NCBI GenBank assembly: GCA_029335925.2
Contig: JARJMX020000163.1
Location: forward strand, 1 to 11,941
DNA from: Gammaproteobacteria bacterium
GTDB lineage: Bacteria; Pseudomonadota; Gammaproteobacteria; Halothiobacillales; Halothiobacillaceae
Direction: 5' to 3'
Length of the DNA: 11,941 nucleotides
In this document: in pieces, positions 1 to 7,207 of the stretch
Layout: each line of letters opens with the position of its first letter
How positions within the stretch are numbered: the stretch's first letter is position 1
Made by a program: the position numbers and the translations under genes
Notes under the pieces: model-generated
The model's database searches: none
Seen by the model: only the letters and a program-made list of their open reading frames with translations
Told to the model about the DNA's origin: nothing

Positions 1-1
1 C

Positions 2-391
2 GGCCAGTCGGCCGACATCGACGTCACAGATGAGCGCATCCTGATTGAGGACGCCTGCCAAGCGGTGAACGAACTCAAGCACAACGGTATCTTTACCTAC
101 TGCATCGGTCTCGATCCGAAGGCGGATGAGTACGTCTCCGACATCTTCGACTGCCATGACACCGACCATGTCGAACGGCTGTCGGAGCTGTTTATCGCTT
201 TGACAAAAAGAGGCCGGCAGGAGCGAGCTTGGCCCCCTCCTGCAACACATAGGCGCGGAAGGCTTGGGCGGCCGGCGAGAGACGCTTGCCTTGGCGATGC
301 ACCACATACCAGTGGCGCACGATGGGGAAGCCCTCGACATCCAGCACCACCAACCGGCCCGTCTCAAGCTCCAACTCCAGGGTATGTATAG
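2..391 (+). CDS. CbbO/NorD-type vWA protein, C-terminal part, stop codon apparently lost
   Basis: This is the 3' end of a gene entering from the left edge. Its residues (for example GIFTYCIGLDPKADEYVS, then LFIALTK) align by eye with the C-terminus of the complete CbbO encoded at 4304-6670 (GVMTYCITLDPHADAYVS, LFASLTK), so it is a paralogous MIDAS-type vWA protein. CbbO partners the CbbQ AAA+ ATPase as an activase that remodels inhibited RuBisCO. A second copy next to cbbR suggests an upstream cbbQO set, perhaps with form II cbbM; that is inference. The intact paralog stops directly after the final TK. Here the matching codon, at 209-211, is AGA, so translation continues to TAG at 389-391. 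This adds about 60 low-complexity residues that are antisense to the 3' end of cbbR. A denitrification NorD is the main alternative, but the closeness to the local CbbO and the cbb context favour CbbO. Confidence 0.8.
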   Translation, partial: GQSADIDVTDERILIEDACQAVNELKHNGIFTYCIGLDPKADEYVSDIFDCHDTDHVERLSELFIALTKRGRQERAWPPPATHRRGRLGRPARDACLGDAPHTSGARWGSPRHPAPPTGPSQAPTPGYV

Positions 392-1118
392 AGGCGATCC
401 CAAGCCCCAAACCTGCGATCACCGCCTGCTTGATCGCCTCGTTGCTGCCCAGCTCCATCACCGTGGTCGGCTGCACCTTATGCGCGGCAAAGAAGCGCTC
501 GATCGCGCTGCGCGTACCCGAGCCCTCCTCGCGCACCACGAAATTCTCCTTCGCTACCTCCGCCAGGGGGATGGCCGTCCGTCCCGCCAGCCGGTGGTTG
601 GCCGGCGCCAGCACCACCAGCGGGTTATCCATGAAGGGCTCGGCCTCCAGCTCCATCTCCGCGGGCGGACGGCCCATGATCACCAGGTCACACTCGTTGC
701 GCTCCAGCTGGCCCAGCAGGGTCTCGCGGTTGGTTACGTCCAGGCTGATCTGGAGGCCAGGATAAGTGCGCGCGACCTCGGCCAGCAGGCGGGCGGCGAA
801 GTAGCCGGCCGTGGTCGCCACCGAAACCGATAGCACCCCGCGCTCCATACCCTTGAGGGCGCCGAACACATCGTCCATCTCGGCGAACATGGCCGAAATA
901 GCCCGGCTGTAGCGGTACAGCTCGTGCCCGGCCTCGGTCAGGAAGGTCTTGCGCCCCATCTGCTCGAACAAGGGCAAGCCCACCACATCCTCCAGCTGCT
1001 TGACCTGCATGGACACGGCGGGCTGAGTGAGGTGCAGCTCCTGCGCAGCCTTGGTGTAGTTAAGATGCCGGGCCACAGTCTCGAAAACCTTGAGCTGACG
1101 GAAGGTGAGATTCTTCAT
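192..1118 (-). CDS. cbbR: LysR-type regulator CbbR of the RuBisCO operon
   Basis: A 308-residue LysR-family regulator, the usual family length. An N-terminal winged helix-turn-helix lies at about residues 4-62 (FRQLKVFETVARHLNYTKAA, then LTQPAVSMQVKQLED). The C-terminal effector-binding domain runs from about residue 90 to 295. CbbR activates cbb operons in proteobacteria in response to Calvin-cycle metabolites and usually limits its own transcription. Divergent placement 211 bp from cbbL is the classic arrangement and is the main reason for the name. The ATG at 1116-1118 gives the standard short lead before the helix-turn-helix; no strong Shine-Dalgarno is visible. A TNA-N8-TNA site ends about ten bases upstream of this start, which fits autoregulation. 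Its 3' end overlaps the extended vWA gene on the opposite strand for 200 bp, and I see no terminator between them. Confidence 0.93.
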   Translation of the reverse strand: MKNLTFRQLKVFETVARHLNYTKAAQELHLTQPAVSMQVKQLEDVVGLPLFEQMGRKTFLTEAGHELYRYSRAISAMFAEMDDVFGALKGMERGVLSVSVATTAGYFAARLLAEVARTYPGLQISLDVTNRETLLGQLERNECDLVIMGRPPAEMELEAEPFMDNPLVVLAPANHRLAGRTAIPLAEVAKENFVVREEGSGTRSAIERFFAAHKVQPTTVMELGSNEAIKQAVIAGLGLGIASIHTLELELETGRLVVLDVEGFPIVRHWYVVHRQGKRLSPAAQAFRAYVLQEGAKLAPAGLFLSKR

Positions 1119-1127
1119 GCATTCAGC

Positions 1128-1183
1128 ATAAGCCTAATCTTATAGGTTCGATCAAAATTATTGAGTTCTCTGATCAATCATCA
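1128..1183. promoter_or_regulatory. Putative CbbR operator, three TNA-N7/8-TNA sites
   Basis: Three sites fit the CbbR half-site rule (TNA-N7-TNA or N8): TAA-N8-TTA at 1129-1142, inside the inverted repeat ATAAG-CCTAAT-CTTAT (1128-1143); TCA-N7-TGA at 1152-1164, a perfect palindrome TCAAAATTATTGA that is also a T-N11-A LysR box; and TGA-N7-TCA at 1171-1183. Their centres are about 19-23 bp apart, roughly two helical turns, so a bound tetramer would sit on one DNA face. The block is AT-rich within GC-rich DNA. The motif rule is established for CbbR; occupancy here is inference. Confidence 0.6.
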
Positions 1184-1230
1184 TGGCGGAAGATGCACTT
1201 CAGTTCCAGCACGCCACCCTCAAGGTCATG

Positions 1231-1239
1231 TGCTAGAAC
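1231..1239 (+). promoter_or_regulatory. Candidate extended -10 of cbbL
   Basis: TGCTAGAAC reads as an extended -10 (TG, one base, TAGAAC). No recognisable -35 lies 17 bp upstream, as expected for an activator-dependent promoter. The predicted start near 1246 would put the CbbR sites at about -117 to -63, somewhat farther than usual, so another -10 cannot be excluded. Confidence 0.25.
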
Positions 1240-1246
1240 GAGGTAC

Positions 1247-1280
1247 TCTGCGGCTTTGATGTTGCATCGAAGTCTGCGGC
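1247..1280 (+). other. cbbL leader stem-loop flanked by direct repeats
   Basis: The hairpin CTTTGATG-TTG-CATCGAAG (1254-1272; eight pairs in RNA, one of them G-U) sits between two copies of TCTGCGGC (1247-1254 and 1273-1280). It lies in the untranslated region about 50 bases before the cbbL start. There is no T-tract, so it is not a terminator. A role in mRNA stability or in binding a regulator is speculative. Confidence 0.35.
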
Positions 1281-1329
1281 AGGCCCCACCAAGTATCCGT
1301 ATGCCTTCCATCCGACAGGAGGATTGTTC

Positions 1330-2748
1330 ATGGCGAAGACGTATCAGGCTGGCGTAAAAGAATACCGCGCCACGTACTGGGAACCGAACTACACCCCGAA
1401 AGACACCGACGTGATCGCGTGCTTCAAGGTTACCCCGCAGCCGGGTATCGACCGCGAAGAGGTGGCTGCAGCCGTTGCTGCCGAGTCCTCGACCGGCACC
1501 TGGACCACGGTGTGGACCGACCTTTTGACCGACCTCGACTACTACAAGGGCCGCGCCTATAAGATCGAGGACGTCCCAGGTTCCGACACCGAGTTCTATG
1601 CCTTCGTCGCCTATCCGATCGATCTGTTCGAGCCGGGTTCCGTCGTCAATGTGTTCACCTCGCTGGTGGGTAACGTGTTCGGCTTCAAGGCCCTGCGCGC
1701 CATCCGCCTGGAAGACGTACGCTTCCCGGTCGCCTACCTGACCACCTGTGACGGTCCCCCACACGGCATTCAGGTCGAGCGCGACATCCTGAACAAGTAC
1801 GGTCGTCCGCTGCTCGGCTGCACCATCAAGCCGAAGCTGGGCCTGTCGGGCAAGAACTATGGTCGCGCCGTTTATGAGGCCCTGCGTGGCGGTCTGGACT
1901 TCACCAAGGACGACGAGAACGTCAACAGCCAGCCGTTCATGCACTGGAAGCAGCGTTTCGACTTCTGCCAGGAAGCCATCGAGAAGGCCCAGGCCGAGAC
2001 CGGCGAGCGCAAGGGGCACTACATGAACGTCACCGCACCGACCTCGGAGGAGATGTTCCGTCGTGCCGAGTACGCCAAGTCCCTTGGCACCCCGATCATC
2101 ATGATCGACTACATCACCATGGGCTTCGGCGCGACCACCGCCCTGTCCAAGTGGTGTAAGCAGAACGGCCTGCTGCTGCACGTTCACCGCGCCATGCACG
2201 CCGTGATCGATCGCAACCCGCACCACGGCATCCACTTCCGTGTGCTGGCCAAGGTCATGCGCCTGATGGGGGGCGACCACCTGCACTCCGGCACCGTGGT
2301 CGGCAAGCTCGAGGGTGACCGCACCGCGACCCTGGGCTGGATCGACATCATGCGCGAGGAGTATGTGAAAGAAGACCGCTCGCGCGGCATCTTCTTCGAT
2401 CAAGATTTCGCCTACATGGCGGGCATGTTCCCGGTCGCCTCCGGCGGCATCCACGTCTGGCACATGCCGGCGCTGGTCACCATCTTCGGTGACGACTCCG
2501 TACTGCAGTTCGGCGGCGGCACCCTGGGCCACCCGTGGGGTAACGCGGCCGGTGCATGCGCTAACCGCGTCGCTCTGGAGGCCTGCATTAAGGCGCGCAA
2601 CGAAGGCGTGCAGCTGGAGAAAGACGGCGGCGACGTTTTGCGCGAAGCCGCCAAACACTCTCCGGAACTGGCCATTGCCCTCGAAACCTGGAAAGAGATC
2701 CGCTTCGAGTTCGATACCGTCGACAAACTGGACGTAGCCCACAAGTAA
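1330..2748 (+). CDS. cbbL: RuBisCO form I large subunit
   Basis: A 472-residue large subunit of ribulose-1,5-bisphosphate carboxylase/oxygenase, which fixes CO2 onto RuBP in the cytoplasm as part of an L8S8 enzyme. Active-site residues are visible: catalytic Lys167 in TIKPKLG; the carbamylated Lys193 with Mg ligands Asp195 and Glu196 in FTKDDEN; His286 in LHVHRAMH; and loop-6 Lys326 in GTVVGKLEG. Overall sequence and length fit the proteobacterial green-like form IA. The following cbbS-cbbQ-cbbO, with no carboxysome genes, fits the IAq subtype. ATG 1330 is chosen because AGGAGGA at 1316-1322 is well spaced and the protein then begins [12 protein letters not shown] as in the family; an in-frame TTG at 1324 is too close to the ribosome-binding site. 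It is the first gene of the operon, under the CbbR sites upstream. Confidence 0.98.
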   Translation: MAKTYQAGVKEYRATYWEPNYTPKDTDVIACFKVTPQPGIDREEVAAAVAAESSTGTWTTVWTDLLTDLDYYKGRAYKIEDVPGSDTEFYAFVAYPIDLFEPGSVVNVFTSLVGNVFGFKALRAIRLEDVRFPVAYLTTCDGPPHGIQVERDILNKYGRPLLGCTIKPKLGLSGKNYGRAVYEALRGGLDFTKDDENVNSQPFMHWKQRFDFCQEAIEKAQAETGERKGHYMNVTAPTSEEMFRRAEYAKSLGTPIIMIDYITMGFGATTALSKWCKQNGLLLHVHRAMHAVIDRNPHHGIHFRVLAKVMRLMGGDHLHSGTVVGKLEGDRTATLGWIDIMREEYVKEDRSRGIFFDQDFAYMAGMFPVASGGIHVWHMPALVTIFGDDSVLQFGGGTLGHPWGNAAGACANRVALEACIKARNEGVQLEKDGGDVLREAAKHSPELAIALETWKEIRFEFDTVDKLDVAHK

Positions 2749-2754
2749 TAGCTC

Positions 2755-2775
2755 GGGCGGACGTATGTTCCGCCC
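2755..2775 (+). other. Intercistronic hairpin between cbbL and cbbS
   Basis: GGGCGGA-CGTATGT-TCCGCCC is a perfect seven-base-pair stem with a seven-base loop in the 55-bp gap between cbbL and cbbS. No T-run follows, so termination is unlikely. Such stems often protect the 3' end of an upstream message, which would suit a highly expressed large subunit; function is inferred. Confidence 0.45.
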
Positions 2776-2803
2776 TCATGAACCTGAACACTGAGGTGAC
2801 CAA

Positions 2804-3160
2804 ATGAGCCAAGTTCAAGATTACAAGAGCCGTCTGTCTGATCCGGCCAGCCGCAAGTTCGGGACCTTCTCCTATCTGCCGGCCATGAGCGATGCGGACA
2901 TCCGCAAGCAGGTTGAGTACATCGTCTCCAAAGGTTGGAACCCGGCGATCGAGCACACCGAGCCCGAATACGCCATGGCCAACTACTGGTACATGTGGAA
3001 GCTGCCGATGTTCGGCGAGACCGACGTCGACCGCATTCTGGCCGAGGCTAAGGCCTGCCATGAAGCCAACCCGGGCAATCATGTCCGTTTGATCGGCTAT
3101 GACAACTTCAGGCAGACCCAAGGCGCGTCCATGGTGATCTACCGCGGCAACACCAAGTAA
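2804..3160 (+). CDS. cbbS: RuBisCO form I small subunit
   Basis: A 118-residue small subunit, typical of form IA. Family hallmarks are visible: [11 protein letters not shown] near the N-terminus, [17 protein letters not shown], the aromatic [11 protein letters not shown] stretch, and [22 protein letters not shown] near the C-terminus. It caps the L8 core and is needed for full activity of the L8S8 holoenzyme. The start at 2804 follows GAGGTG (2793-2798) at good spacing. It lies 55 bp after cbbL and is surely co-transcribed. A strong intrinsic terminator follows before cbbQ. Confidence 0.98.
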   Translation: MSQVQDYKSRLSDPASRKFGTFSYLPAMSDADIRKQVEYIVSKGWNPAIEHTEPEYAMANYWYMWKLPMFGETDVDRILAEAKACHEANPGNHVRLIGYDNFRQTQGASMVIYRGNTK

Positions 3161-3205
3161 GACTGCCTCTTGGTGTGAGGCCCTCGATCAGGAGGGTTGA
3201 GTGGG

Positions 3206-3239
3206 AAGCCCCGGGCAGTCTCTGGCCGGGGCTTTTTTT
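3206..3239 (+). terminator. Internal terminator between cbbS and cbbQ
   Basis: Stem AAGCCCCGG (3206-3214), 11-base loop, CCGGGGCTT (3226-3234), then seven Ts (3233-3239): a textbook intrinsic terminator placed inside the operon. Two smaller stems precede it (GCCTC/GAGGC at 3165-3181 and CCCTC/GAGGG at 3181-3196). Partial readthrough would leave abundant cbbLS message and less cbbQO. The next 114 bases to cbbQ show no convincing promoter, only a long-range imperfect inverted repeat (3255-3263 with 3297-3304). Confidence 0.85.
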
Positions 3240-3353
3240 CCGGTGTGATGCCGACTGCGGACGACCGTAATCGACATCGCATCGCCAAGTGTCCACCGTC
3301 GCAGCCGGTGATGTGAATGCCACTTTAAGTATCCTTTGCAGGAGGAGACAACC

Positions 3354-4160
3354 ATGCTTGATCCGCTCGCCCAATACCGCGTGACCCAAGAGCCGTACTA
3401 CGAGCCGCAGGCTGACGAGATCGCGCTCTACGAGGCCGCCTACGCAAACCGCCTGCCGGTGATGCTCAAGGGCCCAACTGGTTGCGGTAAGTCGCGTTTT
3501 GTGGAGTACATGGCCTTCCGCCTGGGCAAGCCACTGATCACCGTGGCCTGTAATGAGGACATGACCGCCGCCGACCTGGTCGGCCGCTGGCTGCTCGACA
3601 AGGACGGTACCCGCTGGCAGGACGGCCCCCTGACCATCGCTGCGCGTCTGGGGGCCATCTGCTACCTGGACGAGATCGTCGAGGCCCGCCAGGACACCAC
3701 CGTGGTCATCCACCCGCTGACCGACCACCGCCGCACCCTGCCGCTGGACAAGAAGGGCGAGCTGATCGAGGCGCATCCCGACTTCCAGTTGGTCATCTCC
3801 TACAACCCCGGCTACCAGAACCTGATGAAGGATCTGAAGCAGTCCACCAAGCAGCGCTTCGCCGGCCTGGACTTCGACTACCCGCAGCCTGAAGTGGAGG
3901 CCAAAGTCATCGCTAAAGAGGCCGGCGTGGATGCGGCAACGGCCGAGAAGCTGGTGCAGATCGCCCAGCGCGCGCGCAACCTGAAAGGCCATGGCCTGGA
4001 CGAAGGCATCTCCACCCGCCTGTGCGTGTACGCCGGCAAGATGATCGCCAAAGGCATCGAGCCTCGCACCGCCTGCCGCATGGCGATGGTCAGCCCGATC
4101 ACCGACGATCCCGACATCCGGGATACGCTGGAGGCGACCATCCACACCTTTTTCAACTGA
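3354..4160 (+). CDS. cbbQ: CbbQ, AAA+ (MoxR-type) RuBisCO activase ATPase
   Basis: A 268-residue MoxR-branch AAA+ ATPase, the family's normal length. Walker A is GPTGCGKS (residues 40-47), Walker B ends in LDE (Asp106, Glu107) within AICYLDEI, sensor-1 is in SYNPGYQN (Asn151), and an arginine-finger candidate is in KQRF (Arg168). CbbQ hexamers act with the vWA adaptor CbbO to release inhibitory sugar phosphates from RuBisCO using ATP. ATG 3354 is chosen for GGAGGAGA at 3341-3348; an in-frame TTG at 3336 lies upstream of that site and is rejected. It is close in sequence to NorQ/NirQ of denitrification, but its place directly after cbbLS decides the name. It follows an internal terminator, so its level is probably below that of cbbLS. 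Confidence 0.95.
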   Translation: MLDPLAQYRVTQEPYYEPQADEIALYEAAYANRLPVMLKGPTGCGKSRFVEYMAFRLGKPLITVACNEDMTAADLVGRWLLDKDGTRWQDGPLTIAARLGAICYLDEIVEARQDTTVVIHPLTDHRRTLPLDKKGELIEAHPDFQLVISYNPGYQNLMKDLKQSTKQRFAGLDFDYPQPEVEAKVIAKEAGVDAATAEKLVQIAQRARNLKGHGLDEGISTRLCVYAGKMIAKGIEPRTACRMAMVSPITDDPDIRDTLEATIHTFFN

Positions 4161-4169
4161 GGTTCATCA

Positions 4170-4281
4170 CTCCCTCTCCCCTCGCGGGAGAGGGCTGGGG
4201 AGAGAATGATGCGGAGTTTGAACGTGACAGGGGTGTCACGGCTTACCCCCTCTCCCCTGGCCTCCCTGCGAGGGGGAGGGA
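4170..4281. repeat. Inverted pair of REP-like palindromes (REPIN-like) between cbbQ and cbbO
   Basis: The left unit has a perfect nine-base stem CCCTCTCCC-CTCGC-GGGAGAGGG (4172-4194) followed by CTGGGGAGAG. The right unit (about 4246-4281) is the same sequence in reverse orientation with a few changes. The centre is a third perfect stem, CGTGACA-GGGG-TGTCACG (4223-4240). CCCTCTCCC/GGGAGAGGG elements of this kind are common intergenic repeats in proteobacteria. The element fills almost the whole 143-bp gap, leaving only the cbbO ribosome-binding site. Confidence 0.7.
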
Positions 4282-4303
4282 GCCCCTGCCGGAGGATGTG
4301 ACC

Positions 4304-6670
4304 ATGTCCATCGACCTCAACGAATTCGTCGCGGGCTTGCCCTGCGCGCAAAAATCGCACGTCCTGCGCGATGCGCTGGAAGGAAGCTACGCGGAAGCGC
4401 AGCGTGTGATGTCGCCCCAAGGTTTGAAGACCTACCTGGATGGCGTGACCGCCCTGTGCAACATGGGCAAAGGTGACGATGTGATCATCTCCTTCCTCGA
4501 GGAGATGCCCGAGGTGGTGCGCGAGATCGGCGAGGACGCCGTTGGCGAATCGGTCTACACCGCACTCAAGCTATCCTCGCAGACCTCCGGCGCCGTGCTC
4601 GCCCTGCTGTTTGCTAGCCTACCGACTGCGGCCCGACGCCTTGGCGACATCGCCCTCTACAAGGGCTACCTGAGCCTGATCGAGCGCATGGTGGCGCTGG
4701 CCCCGCGCGGTCTGCGCCCCATGCTCGACCACATCGATGAGCTACTCAGCAAGCTCACCCTCGGTGGCCTACGTCGCTGGGCGATGTACGGCGCGGAGAC
4801 CTATAAGCGCGACTTTAAAGGCCAGATCGCCTACTTCTCGCTCGAATCCCTGGACGCGATGAGCGTGCTACAGCGCGAGCGGCGCGGCACCCTGTTCATC
4901 GACGTGCAGCGCAAACTACAAATGTATCTGCGTGCCTTCTGGAACCGCGAGTTCTACTTGCGCCCGACCTCCGGCGACTATGAGTCGAAGGAAGGCTACA
5001 AACCCTACATCGAGAAGGGCGCCATCTTCGTGCCCGATGCCTACGATGATCATGACGGCATCGCCGGCATGGAGGTCTACCGTGCTGCCGCCGCGCATGC
5101 CGCCGCGCACATGTACTACACTACCGCCGCCATCCAGGCCGACGGCCTCAACCCAATCCAGCGCCTGGTGGTCTCGGTGTTCGAGGACGCACGGATTGAG
5201 GAACTCGCCATCCGGCAGTTCCCCGGTCTGCGTCAGCTCTGGCTGTCCCTCCACCCGAAGCTGGACCCGAACAGCGGCCCACCACACATGGATGAACTCA
5301 TCCATGACCTGCTCTGCCTCTCACGTGGCCTGCTCGACCCAGACTACGATCCGGGCAACGAGCTCAGAAGGCAGTGGATCGCCCGCTTCCACGAAGAAAT
5401 GGCCAAGCGCCCGCAGGATAACCAGCTCGCCTGGGAGCTCGGTGTCACCTATTGCGGCCAGGTCAACCAGCGGATTCCGGCGCGCATCTCGTCCGCCACC
5501 CTGGCGGGCCTGCCGGTGCTCTACCGCGACGACAACCGCTTCATCTGGGAATTCGCCGAGCTTAACTGGGAAGGCGAAGGCAAGGACTACACCCCGGCCA
5601 GCCAACGCGTCAAACGCCGCCACGTCAACGTGATGGAGTTCGTCGATGCCGTCGACTCGGAGATGACCGGCGAGATGGATGCGAACGGCGAAATCCTCGT
5701 CCTCTCCACCGAGCTGTACCCGTACGAGGACAACGGCATCAGCTACAACCAGATGGAAGGCAAGGAGCCCGTGCTCGGCCCGTTCCACTACCACGAGTGG
5801 GACTATCAGGTGCAGGTTCACCGTCCAGATTGGGTGAGCGTGTATGAACGCCGTCTGCCGCGTGGTGACCGCAACGAAATCGACCGCATCCTGCGCGAGC
5901 ACAAGGGTGTCGCCGCCCGCCTGCGCCACATCATCGACATGCTCCAGCCAAGAGGCCTTGTGATCGAGCGCAAGCAGGTGGAAGGGGACGATCTGGACCT
6001 CGACGCCGCCGTACGCTCAATGGTGGATTATCGTATGGGCCTCACCCCGGACGAGCGCGTCCACCTGCGTCGCATCCAAAAGGTACGCGACGTGGCCGTG
6101 ATGGTGCTGATGGATCTGTCGCAGTCCACCAACGACTACGTGCGCGGCACCGAAAAGACGGTGCTGCAGCTGACCAAGGAGGCGACCACCCTGCTCGCCT
6201 GGGCGATCAACGGCATCGGCGACCGCTTCGCGGTGCACGGCTTCGCTTCCGACAGCCGCCACGATGTGCAGTACTACCGCTTCAAAGACTTCTTTGAACC
6301 CTGGGACGACCATGCCCAGTCGCGGCTTGCGGGCATGACCGGCCAGCTCTCCACCCGCATGGGCGCGGCCCTGCGCCACGCCGGGCGCCACCTGGCCAAG
6401 CAGCAGGCGCAGAAAAAACTCCTGCTGATCATCACCGACGGCGAGCCGGCTGACGTGGACGTGGACGATCCACAGCACCTGCGTTTCGACACCAAGAACG
6501 CGGTGGAGGAGCTCAAACGCGATGGTGTGATGACCTACTGCATCACCCTCGACCCGCACGCGGACGCCTACGTGTCCCGCATTTTCGGCGAGCGGCACTT
6601 CACCGTGATCGACAACGTCCAGCGCCTGCCGGAGAAGCTGCCGCAGCTGTTCGCCTCGCTGACCAAGTAA
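4304..6670 (+). CDS. cbbO: CbbO, vWA-domain RuBisCO activase adaptor
   Basis: A 788-residue CbbO. The large helical N-terminal part (about residues 1-580) has no short diagnostic motif I can name. The C-terminal von Willebrand A domain (about 595-785) carries the metal-ion-dependent adhesion site: Asp604-Leu-Ser606-Gln-Ser608, then STRMGAAL, then TDGEP with Asp712. In the family, CbbO bridges the CbbQ hexamer to RuBisCO and uses the MIDAS metal to bind substrate enzyme. ATG 4304 follows GGAGG (4291-4295) and gives the family-like start MSIDLNEFVAGLP. The frame is open far upstream through the repeat into cbbQ, but that extension is out of frame with cbbQ and unlike the family. Its C-terminus matches the partial paralog at the left edge of the window. 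Confidence 0.95.
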   Translation: MSIDLNEFVAGLPCAQKSHVLRDALEGSYAEAQRVMSPQGLKTYLDGVTALCNMGKGDDVIISFLEEMPEVVREIGEDAVGESVYTALKLSSQTSGAVLALLFASLPTAARRLGDIALYKGYLSLIERMVALAPRGLRPMLDHIDELLSKLTLGGLRRWAMYGAETYKRDFKGQIAYFSLESLDAMSVLQRERRGTLFIDVQRKLQMYLRAFWNREFYLRPTSGDYESKEGYKPYIEKGAIFVPDAYDDHDGIAGMEVYRAAAAHAAAHMYYTTAAIQADGLNPIQRLVVSVFEDARIEELAIRQFPGLRQLWLSLHPKLDPNSGPPHMDELIHDLLCLSRGLLDPDYDPGNELRRQWIARFHEEMAKRPQDNQLAWELGVTYCGQVNQRIPARISSATLAGLPVLYRDDNRFIWEFAELNWEGEGKDYTPASQRVKRRHVNVMEFVDAVDSEMTGEMDANGEILVLSTELYPYEDNGISYNQMEGKEPVLGPFHYHEWDYQVQVHRPDWVSVYERRLPRGDRNEIDRILREHKGVAARLRHIIDMLQPRGLVIERKQVEGDDLDLDAAVRSMVDYRMGLTPDERVHLRRIQKVRDVAVMVLMDLSQSTNDYVRGTEKTVLQLTKEATTLLAWAINGIGDRFAVHGFASDSRHDVQYYRFKDFFEPWDDHAQSRLAGMTGQLSTRMGAALRHAGRHLAKQQAQKKLLLIITDGEPADVDVDDPQHLRFDTKNAVEELKRDGVMTYCITLDPHADAYVSRIFGERHFTVIDNVQRLPEKLPQLFASLTK

Positions 6671-6694
6671 AGCGCCAAACGCATCGGGACATCC

Positions 6695-6722
6695 AAGCCG
6701 GCACGCATGCCGGCTTTGTTTC
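6695..6722 (+). terminator. Terminator of the cbb operon
   Basis: AAGCCGGC-ACGCAT-GCCGGCTT (6695-6716), an eight-base-pair stem followed by TGTTT, 24 bp after the cbbO stop. The T-run is interrupted but adequate. Confidence 0.75.
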
Positions 6723-6738
6723 CGCATCACGTTTTCAC

Positions 6739-6760
6739 AAAAAACCGACACGCTCGTCGG
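6739..6760 (-). terminator. Terminator of the convergent hypothetical gene
   Basis: Read on the minus strand: CCGAC-GAGCGT-GTCGG followed by six Ts (complement of 6739-6744), 29 bp past the stop of the gene at 6790-7176. It faces the cbb terminator and insulates the convergent pair. Confidence 0.65.
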
Positions 6761-6789
6761 CTTTGCTGAGGTCCTAGAAAAGCAGAGGA

Positions 6790-7176
6790 TCAGCGGTGCC
6801 GATCCTGGTGCTGCAACCACTCGGGGGGGACCAGGGCTTCCAGCTCTTCCTCCTTGATCCAACCGTCGAAGTCGCTGGCCGTCAGCCACTGCTCCGGGGT
6901 CCAGCCCATGGCCTTGGCTTTCTCCAGGGCCGCGGCATGGATGGCCTCATGTTTGGTGCGCAGGTCCTCCGGCAAATTGTTCACCATGGCGCCATACTTG
7001 TCCCATTCGTTGGTGACCTGCTCCCATAACTGCTCAAGCTTATGACGCGGCCAGTTCTTACACTGCTCGTCCTCCGGGATCAGACCAAACACCTTGGCGT
7101 CGCGGATGATGCGGCCAATCTCGGTAAAACCGCCCCACATATCCTCATCATAGCCACAATAATTTTGCTGGCGCAT
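6790..7176 (-). CDS. Conserved-looking tryptophan-rich protein of unknown function
   Basis: A 128-residue soluble protein that I do not recognise. It has no signal peptide or membrane segment, eight tryptophans (residues 14, 42, 51, 58, 92, 97, 106, 120; about 6 percent, well above average), and two cysteines (7 and 39). Composition is acidic and predicted mostly helical (for example KLEQLWEQVTNEWDKYG and HEAIHAAALEKAKAMGW), with a basic His-Arg tail. Coding quality looks real: a strong codon third-position GC bias, a candidate promoter with an extended -10 just upstream, a weak purine-rich site (AAGAGAT on the minus strand, 7181-7187), and its own terminator. It is convergent with the cbb operon and divergent from cbpA, so it appears to be transcribed alone. 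Neighbours give no firm clue to function. Confidence 0.75.
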   Translation of the reverse strand: MRQQNYCGYDEDMWGGFTEIGRIIRDAKVFGLIPEDEQCKNWPRHKLEQLWEQVTNEWDKYGAMVNNLPEDLRTKHEAIHAAALEKAKAMGWTPEQWLTASDFDGWIKEEELEALVPPEWLQHQDRHR

Positions 7177-7207
7177 AGCGATCTCTTGCAGGGAATGGAT
7201 TTCTTGG

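Noticed and set aside
1324..1329. TTG start two codons before the cbbL ATG
   Set aside because: It lies too close to the AGGAGGA site; ATG 1330 gives the normal MAKTYQAG start.
1174..2742. Long minus-strand reading frame of 522 codons opposite cbbL
   Set aside because: A shadow of a highly biased, GC-rich coding strand; its translation has no domain sense and cbbL is unmistakable.
3336..3353. TTG start six codons before the cbbQ ATG
   Set aside because: The ribosome-binding site lies inside this extension, so ATG 3354 is correct.
3108..4145. Minus-strand reading frame of 345 codons opposite cbbQ
   Set aside because: Antisense shadow of cbbQ with low-complexity translation.
4022..4303. Upstream extension of cbbO by about 94 codons into cbbQ
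   Set aside because: It is open only because of GC-rich sequence; it runs out of frame through cbbQ and the REP-like repeat, while ATG 4304 has a strong ribosome-binding site and a family-like N-terminus.
6017..6889. Minus-strand reading frame of 290 codons opposite the cbbO 3' end
   Set aside because: Antisense shadow crossing two terminators.
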